A stretch of 15,807 nt of DNA from Clostridiaceae bacterium (lineage in GTDB: Bacteria > Bacillota > Clostridia > Saccharofermentanales > Fastidiosipilaceae). The position numbers and the translations under genes are program-made. Below the pieces are notes generated by a model. That model searched no databases and was not told the DNA's origin. It worked only from the letters and a program-made list of their open reading frames with translations. The stretch's first letter is position 1, and each line of letters starts with the position of its first letter. The stretch lies in assembly GCA_012800515.1 (NCBI GenBank), contig JAAZJE010000089.1:1-15807 (forward strand), given 5' to 3'. Below, one piece after another: positions 1-6,867 of this stretch.

Positions 1-347
1 ATCCGGATACGAACCGCTTTATTGCCGTGACCGGTAGCGGTGATCGTGAAATTGTCGTCGGCTATGTCTTTTTCTGGAACTGGAGCAAGCGCGTTCCCTG
101 GTTCGGTATCGGGGTGCGCGACGGCTTCCAAAGGCAGGGGCTGGGCACTCTCATGATGCAACATGCTGTGAATACCGCACGGGCGCATCGCAAGGGCGGC
201 ATAATCTTGACCACCCGTCAGGACAATGTCCGCGCCCAGGGTCTCTATAAGAAATTCGGTTTTGAAATCATCGGTCAGGATCCGCGCAACGAATTTCTGA
301 TGATATTGAACTTCCCCGATGAAGAACTCGGGGAGGCGTCTCTCTGA
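1..347 (+). CDS. GNAT-family N-acetyltransferase, 3' part
   Basis: The reading frame is open from base 3, so the N-terminus lies outside the window and the GTG at 27 is probably not the true start. About 114 residues are visible. They carry the GNAT acetyl-CoA binding motif A, QRQGLGT (pattern Q/R-x-x-G-x-G/A), after the beta-strand FGIGV. They also carry the family's C-terminal pattern, N-x-x-A-x-x-L-Y-x-K-x-G-F (here NVRAQGLYKKFGF). Such enzymes move an acetyl group from acetyl-CoA to an amine; the substrate (ribosomal protein, small molecule or antibiotic) cannot be told. The stop codon sits inside the TGAGGT that serves as ribosome binding site of the next gene, so the two are likely co-transcribed. 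Confidence 0.85.
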   Translation, partial: PDTNRFIAVTGSGDREIVVGYVFFWNWSKRVPWFGIGVRDGFQRQGLGTLMMQHAVNTARAHRKGGIILTTRQDNVRAQGLYKKFGFEIIGQDPRNEFLMILNFPDEELGEASL

Positions 348-355
348 GGTACGTA

Positions 356-1336
356 ATGTCTACACAACCCCGGCGAATTATCGCCGTTCACGATTTGAGC
401 GGCTACGGTTCCGGTTCCATGACCACGGTTCTCCCCGTCTTGGCGGCGGCAGGCTTTGAGGTCTGTCCCCTGCCGGTGGCGGTTCTCTCCGCACATACCG
501 GAGTACCGGGTTTTACCTATCAGGATCTCAATTCGATCTGGTCGGAATGGCTGGCGCATTGGCGTGCCACACTCGACAGAGTCGACTACATCTATACCGG
601 TTTCCTCTCGGCGCCTGGCCAAATCAAGCAAGTTCTGGATTTTGCCGCCGCCCATCCCGAGGCCATGCTAATTGTTGATCCGGTTATGGGTGACCACGGC
701 GAAATCTATCCGACGTATACGCCCGAGCTCTGCGACGCCATGGCCGCCCTGACGGCACATGCCGAGCTCCTTCTGCCTAATCTGACCGAGGGCTGCCGCC
801 TCGTCAATCTGCCCTACCCCGCCTCCGAACGCCCCAATTGGCCCTTCATCCGTCTCCTCCTAACCAAGTTACACCGAGCCGGCGCGCGACAAATCGTCCT
901 CAAGGGAATCAGTCTACATCCCGCCGATCTGCCCCCGGAATTGGCCTCACGAGCCAAGCACCGCGGCGAACATCTGAGCAATTTTATTGTCGGAAAAGAT
1001 GCAAATTTGACTGTCATAACCCATCCGCGCCTGCCTATCTCGGTCGATGGCAGCGGTGACTTCTTTGCAGCAAATGTCATTGCCAAGCTGTACGGCCCGA
1101 CGGCACCAACCCCGTCTGTAGGTTCAAATGACTCAGCAAAACGGCTTACCGCAAGTGTTTTATATGCCATACGTCTCACCATGACGGCTCTCCGCCAAAC
1201 CGCACCCGAACGGGAAGAATACGGTCTGGACTTCATCCCTGTCTGGTCAAACGTCCTGCAGACACAGTCTGACTCGGCGCTTTTCCCGGACGAAGACATT
1301 ACTATTACACACATAAGGGATTTTACATGTGAATAA
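356..1336 (+). CDS. Pyridoxamine/pyridoxal kinase (PdxK/PdxY-type)
   Basis: ATP-dependent kinase of the ribokinase-like superfamily, expected to phosphorylate vitamin B6 vitamers in the cytoplasm for PLP salvage. The N-terminus has the pyridoxamine-kinase signature AVHDLSGYGSGS (10-21) and VLSAHTG (43-49). Mid-protein DPVMGDHGEIYP (108-119) is characteristic of this family. The catalytic anion-hole motif is GSGD (232-235), with Asp235 the likely catalytic base; most relatives have GTGD. At 326 residues it is longer than the usual 280-290, with extra sequence around 155-225 and at the C-terminus. The ATG at 356 has TGAGGT just upstream. The last codons overlap the start of the next gene (1329), which points to translational coupling with the ECF transporter subunit. 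The kinase assignment is firm; the preferred vitamer is inferred. Confidence 0.85.
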   Translation: MSTQPRRIIAVHDLSGYGSGSMTTVLPVLAAAGFEVCPLPVAVLSAHTGVPGFTYQDLNSIWSEWLAHWRATLDRVDYIYTGFLSAPGQIKQVLDFAAAHPEAMLIVDPVMGDHGEIYPTYTPELCDAMAALTAHAELLLPNLTEGCRLVNLPYPASERPNWPFIRLLLTKLHRAGARQIVLKGISLHPADLPPELASRAKHRGEHLSNFIVGKDANLTVITHPRLPISVDGSGDFFAANVIAKLYGPTAPTPSVGSNDSAKRLTASVLYAIRLTMTALRQTAPEREEYGLDFIPVWSNVLQTQSDSALFPDEDITITHIRDFTCE

Positions 1337-1994
1337 AAACACGGATAATCTCAAAACCAACTCCGACCATCGGACAGGCCGGGCGTGCGAGGCAGATCGG
1401 ATACGTATGCTAGCTTTAGGAGGCCTTATCGCCGCATTGACCTTTGTTCTGACTTTTAGTCTGAAAATACCGACTTTCAGCACTCACGGTTATGTCCATC
1501 CCGGCGACACGGCGGTCGCCCTGGCAGGCGTATTGCTGGGCCCATGGTTCGGAGCGGTAGCGGCCGGTCTCGGCTCGGCATTGGCCGATGTGGCCGGCGG
1601 ATATTTCCATTACGCGCCGGTCACTTTTCTGATCAAAGCAGTGGATGCCGCTGTTGTCGCAATAATTTTCCGCAACCTGGTGCGCATCTGCCGGTCGCGC
1701 TCTAGAGGGGCTTCGAATTCGGAAGCCGACGACACCTCTGCCGCTACAACACCTCGTCTCAGTATCGGGCGGGCGCTGGCGGCATTTGTAATCGGCGCCG
1801 CCGTCGGCGGTCTGCTTATGGCCGGCGGATATTTCTTCTACGAAATTTTCCTCTATGGAGTTCCCGCCGCTGTAGCCGATCTGACCGGAAATTTAATCCA
1901 GGGTGCGTTTGGCGCCGTGACGGCGGCCATGATTTTTGCACCGCTGGCCAAGATCGGGCTCGGCGAACTCGCCGAATTGAACCTTAAGGGTTGA
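1329..1994 (+). CDS. ECF transporter S component, probably for vitamin B6 or a related pyrimidine/pyridine precursor
   Basis: Integral membrane substrate-binding subunit (S component) of an energy-coupling factor transporter, which would use a shared EcfA/A'/T module encoded elsewhere. The 221-residue protein has hydrophobic segments at roughly 28-46, 57-82, 96-113, 145-168 and 176-205. It carries the family pattern HPGDTAVALAGVLLGPWFG followed by GLGSALADVAGGY. A hydrophilic loop at about 118-142 (Arg/Ser/Thr/Asp-rich) separates the two halves. The GTG start at 1329 is preferred: AAGGGA lies about 8 bases upstream, and it overlaps the kinase stop by 8 bp. An internal ATG at 1407 has no visible ribosome binding site. 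The overlap with a pyridoxal-type kinase suggests PdxU-like function (import followed by trapping by phosphorylation). This is inference from context; a HmpT- or riboflavin-type substrate is not excluded. Confidence 0.78.
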   Translation: MNKNTDNLKTNSDHRTGRACEADRIRMLALGGLIAALTFVLTFSLKIPTFSTHGYVHPGDTAVALAGVLLGPWFGAVAAGLGSALADVAGGYFHYAPVTFLIKAVDAAVVAIIFRNLVRICRSRSRGASNSEADDTSAATTPRLSIGRALAAFVIGAAVGGLLMAGGYFFYEIFLYGVPAAVADLTGNLIQGAFGAVTAAMIFAPLAKIGLGELAELNLKG

Positions 1995-1999
1995 ACGCC

Positions 2000-2434
2000 A
2001 TGTGTCACCGCAACGCAAAAATCAATCGAGAAGCGGAGATAACCCGCGACCTCCTTATCGAGCGCGCTCGGGAAGCGGCGGAGCGGGCCTATGCGCCCTA
2101 CTCCGGTTTTAAGGTTGGTGCGGCGCTACTTACCGCAAACCAAAAAGTCTTCAGTGGCTGTAATGTCGAAAATGCCTCCTTCGGCGCCACCGTCTGTGCC
2201 GAACGGGCCGCGGTTTGCGCTGCCGTCGCACACGGCGAACGCAGCTTTATACAAATGGCCGTTGTGGCTATGAGTGAGGGTCAACCGCGACTCGCTCACC
2301 CCTGCGGCATCTGCCGCCAAGTTCTGTCCGAGTTTGCCTCACCGGATTTTCTCATCCATCTTCTGGATCCGGATGAAGGCCCGCTGAGCTTGCGGTTCGG
2401 TGATATCTTCCCGCTTGCCTTCGAGCTGCAGTAA
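2000..2434 (+). CDS. cdd: Cytidine deaminase
   Basis: Zinc-dependent hydrolytic deaminase of cytidine/deoxycytidine to uridine/deoxyuridine in pyrimidine salvage; the small (144-residue) homotetrameric class. Visible motifs are AYAPYSGFKVGAALL (30-44), GCNVENASFG (53-62), CAE with Cys66 and the proton-shuttle Glu68, and PCGICRQ with Cys102 and Cys105. Cys66, Cys102 and Cys105 are the zinc ligands. I start it at the ATG at 2000 because AAGGG lies about 9 bases upstream. A TTG at 1991 in the same frame would put that ribosome binding site directly on the start codon. It follows the ECF S component by five bases and ends only 19 bases before the convergent superoxide dismutase gene, with no hairpin between. 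Confidence 0.92.
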   Translation: MCHRNAKINREAEITRDLLIERAREAAERAYAPYSGFKVGAALLTANQKVFSGCNVENASFGATVCAERAAVCAAVAHGERSFIQMAVVAMSEGQPRLAHPCGICRQVLSEFASPDFLIHLLDPDEGPLSLRFGDIFPLAFELQ

Positions 2435-2453
2435 AAAGTCGATGTACATACGG

Positions 2454-3059
2454 CTACTTGGCCGCCGCGAAACGCTCCGCAACGACATCCCAGTTAACGA
2501 CGTCCCACCAGGCCTTCAGATAATCACCGCGGCGATTCTGATATTTCAGGTAATAAGCGTGCTCCCAAACATCGTTGCCGAGCAGGGGAACGGCTCCGTC
2601 ACTGAGCGGACTGTCCTGATTGGGCGTGCTGATAACCTTCAGTTCACCCTTATCGAGCACTAGCCAAGCCCAACCGCTACCGAAGCGGGAAGATCCGGCA
2701 TTCTCAAACAATGTCTTGAACTTAGCAAAGCTGCCGAAGGCGGCATCCATAGCTAAGGCAAGTTCACCCTCCGGGGCTGTCGCGCCGCCGGGTTTCATGC
2801 TCTCCCAGAACAATACGTGGTTGGCATGTCCGCCGCCGTGATTGCGCACCGCCTGGCGCCGGTCCGCGGGAATCTGATCCAGATTCTTCAGAACCTCCTC
2901 GATCGTCTGACTACCCAGGTCGAGCCCCTCGATCGCTTTGTTGAGGTTATTCACATAAGTCTGATGATGCTTACTGTGGTGAAGCTCCATTGTCTCTTTA
3001 TCAATCACCGGCTCAAGCGCATCGTAGCTGTATCCAAGTTCATTTAATCTATAGGCCAT
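2454..3059 (-). CDS. sodA: Superoxide dismutase, Mn-type (Fe/Mn family)
   Basis: Converts superoxide to hydrogen peroxide and oxygen; cytoplasmic, 201 residues, usual family length. Metal ligands are visible as His27, His81 (in NHGGGHANHVLFW), Asp163 and His167 (in DVWEHAYY). The second-shell glutamine is in NQDSPL (Gln148), the position typical of Mn enzymes. The glycine-rich GGGHANH stretch lacks the Gln found there in Fe enzymes. So Mn or cambialistic use is likely. I choose the start at 3059 (MAYRLNELGY): ACGGAGGACAC stands immediately upstream, and the longer frame from 3083 would read through that ribosome binding site. It is convergent with cdd and divergent from the T-box promoter. 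A DtxR/MntR-like palindrome lies about 70 bases upstream. Confidence 0.93.
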   Translation of the reverse strand: MAYRLNELGYSYDALEPVIDKETMELHHSKHHQTYVNNLNKAIEGLDLGSQTIEEVLKNLDQIPADRRQAVRNHGGGHANHVLFWESMKPGGATAPEGELALAMDAAFGSFAKFKTLFENAGSSRFGSGWAWLVLDKGELKVISTPNQDSPLSDGAVPLLGNDVWEHAYYLKYQNRRGDYLKAWWDVVNWDVVAERFAAAK

Positions 3060-3128
3060 TTTTGTGTCCTCCGTAAAATTCATTTTTCGGTTCCGTGCCG
3101 CGAATTAATTCCGGTGCGGAACTCATGT

Positions 3129-3147
3129 TTAGTTTAACCTAACATTT
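3129..3147. promoter_or_regulatory. DtxR/MntR-like operator candidate upstream of sodA
   Basis: TTAGTTTAACCTAA (3129-3142) is one substitution away from the perfect palindrome TTAGGTTAACCTAA. Over 19 bases, 14 match the DtxR/IdeR consensus TTAGGTTAGCCTAACCTAA. It sits in the A+T-rich stretch upstream of sodA. On the minus strand TAAACT inside the site could be a -10 element, but I find no good -35 at the right distance. Metal-dependent control of a Mn-type SOD would make sense; binding itself is inferred. Confidence 0.4.
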
Positions 3148-3236
3148 ATTAAGTTGCCGTAACCCATGTAGCGGTTTTCCCGCGCCCCCCCGTTTCAACG
3201 GCATTTTTTACATTTTTTACTGGGCGACGGTCCCAC

Positions 3237-3265
3237 TTGACGAATTTTTTAACTGCGGTTATACT
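3237..3265 (+). promoter_or_regulatory. Sigma-A promoter of the T-box/lyase transcript
   Basis: TTGACG (3237-3242) and TATACT (3260-3265) are separated by exactly 17 bp, with a T-rich spacer. Transcription should begin around 3271-3273, just before the first conserved T-box stem. Confidence 0.75.
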
Positions 3266-3270
3266 GCTCG

Positions 3271-3572
3271 AAACGCAGTGATCGGGAAGAAGTAAGCTGC
3301 TTCACCTCCTCCCAGAGAATCGCCGGTTGGTGCAAGGCGAAGAGGAGAAGGCAGACGAATACATCCCGGGAGCGGGGCTCTGAGCGCGGCGGCGACGCAA
3401 GTCGGCAAAGCAGGTAGGCGGCCACGGGAGACGCCCGTTACAGCGACGGAGTATGCGACCGTTTTGTCTGCGGTCAGAGTACTTGCAAAGGCTTTGTCTC
3501 GTGAGAGCGAAGTGAACAGAGGTGGTACCACGGTGAAGAGCCGTCCTCGAAACAACGGAGGGCGGTTTTTTT
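3271..3572 (+). promoter_or_regulatory. T-box riboswitch leader, specifier read as UAC (Tyr)
   Basis: A tRNA-sensing leader that should let transcription continue when the matching tRNA is uncharged. The T-box sequence AGAGGTGGTACCACGG (3518-3533) matches the AGGGTGGNACCGCG consensus and is followed by a terminator hairpin. Stem I is recognisable: GGGA (about 3284-3287) can pair with TCCC (3364-3367), CTGC (3297-3300) with GCAG (3351-3354), and CTCCT with AGGAG. The AGAGA and GGTTGGTG distal-loop elements lie at 3314-3332. The specifier loop reads GAA-TAC-A (3357-3363), so the specifier codon is TAC at 3360-3362, Tyr. This agrees with a tyrosine phenol-lyase-like gene downstream. T-box identity is firm; the specifier register is a manual reading. 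Confidence 0.88.
3541..3572 (+). terminator. T-box-controlled intrinsic terminator
   Basis: CCGTCCTC (3541-3548) pairs with GAGGGCGG (3558-3565), with one G-U pair and a 9-base loop, followed by seven T. The 5' side directly follows the T-box motif, as expected for mutually exclusive terminator and antiterminator folds. Confidence 0.85.
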
Positions 3573-3614
3573 GTTGGCCCCTTCCGAATAAAAAAGACAA
3601 GAGGTAAAAAAACA

Positions 3615-5063
3615 ATGTCAACAATCAAATTCTACAGCGGTGAGACCATGCCTCTGGAAATGCACAGAGTACGCGTGGTCCAGAAGCTCCAACTCCTCCC
3701 CGTCGAGGAGCGCCTGCGCACTCTGCGGGGAGCAGGCAGCAACCTGTACCTGATTCCGAATCGGGCGATCTATATGGACATGCTGACCGACAGCGGCGTG
3801 AACGCGATGAGCGACGACCAGGTCGCGGCCATGATGAACGCCGACGATGCTTATGCCGGATCGGAAACCTACTACAAACTCGAGGCCAAGTGCCGCGAAG
3901 TTTTCGGATTCGACTACTTTCTCCCCGCCCATCAGGGTCGTGCCGCGGAAAACCTCATCGCCACCACCTGGATCAAGCCCGGCCATATTATCCCGATGAA
4001 CTACCACTTCACCACCACCCGGGCGCACTTCACGCTTAAGGGCGGTCGCGTCGTGGAAATTCTCAAGGATGACGGTCTGATCGTGAACAGCGATGAGCCG
4101 TTTAAGGGCGATATCGATCTCGACAAGCTCCGGGCCGTCATCGCCGAACACGGGGCGGAGAACATTCCTTTCGTGCGTATCGAAGCGGGAACCAACCTGA
4201 TCGGCGGACAGCCGGTCTCGCTCGCCAACATAATTGCCGTCGAGGAGATTTGTCGTTCGCTCGGCATCAAAATGCTGATGGACGCCAGTCTCTTGCAGGA
4301 CAATCTGTACTTTATCAAGCAGCGTGAGCCCGGATGTCAGGATAAATCGATCCGCGAATTGATGCTCGAGGTCTGCTCGCACTTCGACATCTTCTACTTC
4401 TCCGCCCGCAAGCTCGGCTTTGCCCGCGGCGGCGGCATCTGCCTGCGCACCAAGGAAATGTGGGATGATATGAAGGAGTTTGTGCCGCTGTATGAGGGAT
4501 TCCTGACCTACGGCGGTATGTCGATCCGCGAAATGGCGGCGATCACAGTCGGTCTTGACGAGACGCTGGATGAAGAAATCATCGCCCAGGGTCCCACGTT
4601 TATCACTTACATGGTGGAGGAACTGCATAAACGCGGCATCCCCGTCGTCCGTCCGGCGGGCGGTCTCGGCTGCCACGTCGATGCCGGCGCCTTCGTGCCG
4701 CAGATCCCCGGCCTCCAGTACCCGGCGGCCGCACTTTGCGCGGCCTACTATCTGGCCGGCGGCATCCGCACCATGGAGCGCGGCACACTCAGCGAAGAGC
4801 GCGATGAAAACGGCAACGAAGTCATCGCCCACATGGAGCTGATGCGTTGCGCCATGCCACGCCGCGTCTTCACTTTGAGCCAAGTCAATTACGCCATCGA
4901 TCGCCTGGCCTGGCTCTGGGACAACCGCCACCTGATTGAGGGACTGCGCTTTGTCGAAGAACCCAACACCCTGCGCTTCTTCGTCGGCCGCCTCGAGCCG
5001 GTCAGCGACTGGCAGGAGAAATTGGCCGCCGCTTTCCGCCGCGACTTCCCCGACAGTCTATAA
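3615..5063 (+). CDS. Tyrosine phenol-lyase/tryptophanase-family PLP lyase, divergent
   Basis: PLP-dependent beta-eliminating lyase of 482 residues; the classical reaction is tyrosine to phenol, pyruvate and ammonia (reversible), or tryptophan to indole. Family landmarks: LTDSGVNAMSD (57-67), DDAYAGSETYY with Tyr80, PAHQGRAAEN (104-113), FKGDID (163-168), GGQPVSLAN (197-205), and SARK with Lys266 as PLP lysine. Two positions favour tyrosine over tryptophan: HFTTTRAH (Thr133, matching TPL Thr124, where tryptophanase has Asp) and RTMERG (Arg389, matching the substrate-binding Arg381 of Citrobacter TPL). The Tyr T-box agrees. Odd points: the family's DATR/DSAR reads DASL (Leu226 for the PLP-contacting Arg), SGKKD reads SARKL, and GGH reads GGL (His343 position). 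So the true substrate may differ. Start ATG at 3615 follows AAGAGG; an internal ATG at 3648 is an alternative. Confidence 0.82.
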   Translation: MSTIKFYSGETMPLEMHRVRVVQKLQLLPVEERLRTLRGAGSNLYLIPNRAIYMDMLTDSGVNAMSDDQVAAMMNADDAYAGSETYYKLEAKCREVFGFDYFLPAHQGRAAENLIATTWIKPGHIIPMNYHFTTTRAHFTLKGGRVVEILKDDGLIVNSDEPFKGDIDLDKLRAVIAEHGAENIPFVRIEAGTNLIGGQPVSLANIIAVEEICRSLGIKMLMDASLLQDNLYFIKQREPGCQDKSIRELMLEVCSHFDIFYFSARKLGFARGGGICLRTKEMWDDMKEFVPLYEGFLTYGGMSIREMAAITVGLDETLDEEIIAQGPTFITYMVEELHKRGIPVVRPAGGLGCHVDAGAFVPQIPGLQYPAAALCAAYYLAGGIRTMERGTLSEERDENGNEVIAHMELMRCAMPRRVFTLSQVNYAIDRLAWLWDNRHLIEGLRFVEEPNTLRFFVGRLEPVSDWQEKLAAAFRRDFPDSL

Positions 5064-5104
5064 CCCCTGTAATCTACCCGATAGTCTGTAACCCCTGTAA
5101 TCTA
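5049..5104 (+). repeat. 28-bp tandem duplication across the lyase stop codon
   Basis: Two adjacent 28-bp units (5049-5076 and 5077-5104) are identical at 26 of 28 positions. The first unit contains the last codons and the TAA stop of the lyase gene; the second lies between it and the terminator. Confidence 0.85.
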
Positions 5105-5115
5105 ACTGAAGAAAA

Positions 5116-5142
5116 AGAACTCCCGGCCGGTTCGGGAGTTCT
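5116..5142. terminator. Bidirectional intrinsic terminator
   Basis: AGAACTCCCG (5116-5125) pairs perfectly with CGGGAGTTCT (5133-5142), 10 bp with a 7-base loop. On the plus strand it is followed by a T-rich GCTTTTGTTG. On the minus strand the stem runs into TTTTTC, so it can also end the convergent yugP-like transcript. Confidence 0.85.
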
Positions 5143-5198
5143 GCTTTTGTTGTGAGTTGTGGTCGGCCTCGCTAGTCGCGGTCGGTCTCAAGCCTCGG

Positions 5199-5888
5199 CT
5201 AGTCGCGACGCCGCTGAATCAGCAGGTAGATACGCAACAGCGAAAGTATCGCCGCCATGGCGGAGGCGACATAAGTCAGAGCCGCGGCATTCAGGACTTT
5301 GCGCGCTCCGACCAGCTCATTCTCGCTCATCACGCCCTCTTCGCGGAGAGCGGCAATCGCCCGGCGGGAGGCGTCGAATTCGACCGGCAGGGTTATCAGG
5401 GCAAACACCGCGGTCAGCCCGAAGGCGATCATACCGATATGCATAATCAGGACACCGGTATTGCTTTGGATCAGCAGTCCAACCAAAATCAGCGGCACTG
5501 AGATCCAGGAACCGATATTAACCGCCGGCACCATCAGAGTGCGTAGCTTCAGCGGTCCGTAGGCAGTCTTTTTTTGTAGCGCATGGCCGACCTCATGGGC
5601 AGCCACACCGAGCGCTGCCACCGAAGTCGAATCATGCACATTCTCTGAAAGATTCAGCTGCATATTGCGCGGATCGAAATTATCAGTCAGATGCCCCTGA
5701 TTGCGCACAATCTGCACGTTCGCAACCTGATTGCGGCGCAGGATCTGAGCGGCAATCTCCGCGCCGGTAATCCCCCGCTGTGTTGGTACCTTACGCCATT
5801 TCGCATAAGTTCGTTGAATATTAGCCGAAGCCGCCATGCTTAATAAAGCTCCTATGATTACCAGTATATAGGTCGGATCCCAGTACAT
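5199..5888 (-). CDS. YugP-like membrane zinc metallopeptidase
   Basis: Putative neutral zinc peptidase of the Zn_peptidase_2/YugP family, 229 residues, membrane-embedded. The zinc motif is HEVGH (98-102) in AAHEVGHALQ. A likely third ligand is Glu170 in LPVEFDASRRA, a pattern typical of this family. Hydrophobic segments lie at about 6-22, 121-140, 145-167 and 203-224. The preceding stretch TDNFDPRNMQLNLSENVHDSTS (69-90, split over two conserved blocks) matches the family's strand and loop before the catalytic helix. The ATG at 5888 is preceded on the minus strand by GAGGGAACAAT. It is a single gene, convergent with the lyase. Physiological substrates of the family are not well known. Symbol yugP would be by homology only. 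Confidence 0.88.
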   Translation of the reverse strand: MYWDPTYILVIIGALLSMAASANIQRTYAKWRKVPTQRGITGAEIAAQILRRNQVANVQIVRNQGHLTDNFDPRNMQLNLSENVHDSTSVAALGVAAHEVGHALQKKTAYGPLKLRTLMVPAVNIGSWISVPLILVGLLIQSNTGVLIMHIGMIAFGLTAVFALITLPVEFDASRRAIAALREEGVMSENELVGARKVLNAAALTYVASAMAAILSLLRIYLLIQRRRD

Positions 5889-6086
5889 ATTGTTCCCTCG
5901 CCTTCCAATCTATGATTGTTTTTACACCAGCAATAATAACATCTGTGATTTTTTCGGGCAATTCATCACCAATGTATGAAGAAATGCGCATTTTGTCGCG
6001 TTTTCTGTCATAATTACCGTAAAGCAGAAAGTCCGGCCTTTGCGGCGGAGAATATTTCTGCACTACGAAAGGATAATGAGAAAACT

Positions 6087-6794
6087 ATGAGAAGGAAAAT
6101 TACCTTTACCGCATTTTTTCTGGCACTGATAATTTTGTTGGCCGGATGTTCCATCACCATCGATACCGCCGGACAGACAAAGTCCACCACGGAAACAGCG
6201 GAGAAAACAACCGTCCTTACCGAAACCACCGCCGCGGAGACCACCGATGCCGAGACTACAACAACTGAGGCTACGACAACTACCGACACTACGACAACTA
6301 CCAACGCTACGACAACTACCAAAGCTCCGACCGATCCGCCGACTCCGACCCCAACCAAGCCAGCGGAGACAACGGCTGCTCCGGACGGGGACGACAAGCT
6401 GCCGCCGAGCGTCAAAAAGTATAAAGACGCCTTTGAAGCAGCCGGTTATCAAATGACCATAGTAGAAGGAACAGTTGGCGAAGGCGGCACTTTCACCTGT
6501 AACGACGGAACCGATAAACTGAATATCGTATACTTTGAGGCTGAGACCGAAGAGGTTTTTAACATGACCATGGGAATTATGACTGACATGATTAGCGGCT
6601 TCGGCGAAATGGAGACTGTCACTGAGGGAGATATGAGTCATTCAACCATAGACTTGGAAGGCGCCGCACTGTTCGAATTACATTCCGAGGGCAGGCGTGC
6701 ACTCTTCTTGAGCATAGTAACGTTCGGAGAGGACAAAACCAAGACGATTAATGAAATCTACTCCATGGTGGATATGACCCGACCGGAGAGCTAA
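6087..6794 (+). CDS. Thr-rich lipoprotein of unknown function
   Basis: 235 residues. The N-terminus MRRKITF plus a hydrophobic core and lipobox LLAGC (Cys21) marks an exported protein lipid-anchored to the outer face of the membrane. Residues about 30-110 are a low-complexity Thr/Ala/Glu linker ending in a Pro-rich part (PTDPPTPTPTKP), probably a cell-wall-spanning stalk. The C-terminal domain (about 112-235) starts SVKKYKDAFEAAGY and has alternating strands and helices; I do not recognise it. I start it at 6087 because it puts a proper signal peptide at the N-terminus, with AAAGGA 13 bases upstream. The frame is open further back to 5976, but that extension would bury the signal sequence. 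Divergent from the YugP-like peptidase. Confidence 0.8.
   Translation: MRRKITFTAFFLALIILLAGCSITIDTAGQTKSTTETAEKTTVLTETTAAETTDAETTTTEATTTTDTTTTTNATTTTKAPTDPPTPTPTKPAETTAAPDGDDKLPPSVKKYKDAFEAAGYQMTIVEGTVGEGGTFTCNDGTDKLNIVYFEAETEEVFNMTMGIMTDMISGFGEMETVTEGDMSHSTIDLEGAALFELHSEGRRALFLSIVTFGEDKTKTINEIYSMVDMTRPES
6270..6323 (+). repeat. 18-bp tandem repeats encoding the Thr stalk
   Basis: Three consecutive 18-bp units of the form (G/A)CTACGACAACTACCNNN start at 6270, 6288 and 6306, preceded by a degenerate shorter copy from 6255. Each encodes six residues of the type (A/T)TTTTX. Copy number could vary between strains. Confidence 0.8.
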
Positions 6795-6867
6795 GGTTAA
6801 AATTATTCTGCGGAGTTTAAAAAACTGAGCGGCCGAATGTTTAGACCTACCCCGTATACGGTAATTA

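Noticed and set aside
2435..2453. Search for a terminator between the convergent cdd and sodA genes.
   Set aside because: Only 19 bases with no hairpin; none can be supported.
3259..3628. Two minus-strand frames of 108 and 121 codons opposite the T-box leader.
   Set aside because: The DNA is fully explained by the structured leader RNA; composition is not protein-like.
3618..4931. 437-codon minus-strand frame opposite the lyase gene.
   Set aside because: Shadow frame in G+C-rich coding DNA; the plus strand encodes a clear PLP enzyme.
5160..5215. Repeated CTAGTCGCG words near the end of the YugP-like gene, and AGTCGCTAC words at 11237-11260.
   Set aside because: Short, imperfect and unrelated in context; chance in G+C-rich DNA or local slippage.
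5821..6063. Minus-strand frame of 80 codons overlapping the start of the YugP-like gene, with a fairly protein-like middle part.
   Set aside because: No ribosome binding site, overlaps the real gene out of frame and matches nothing I recognise; at best a gene fragment.
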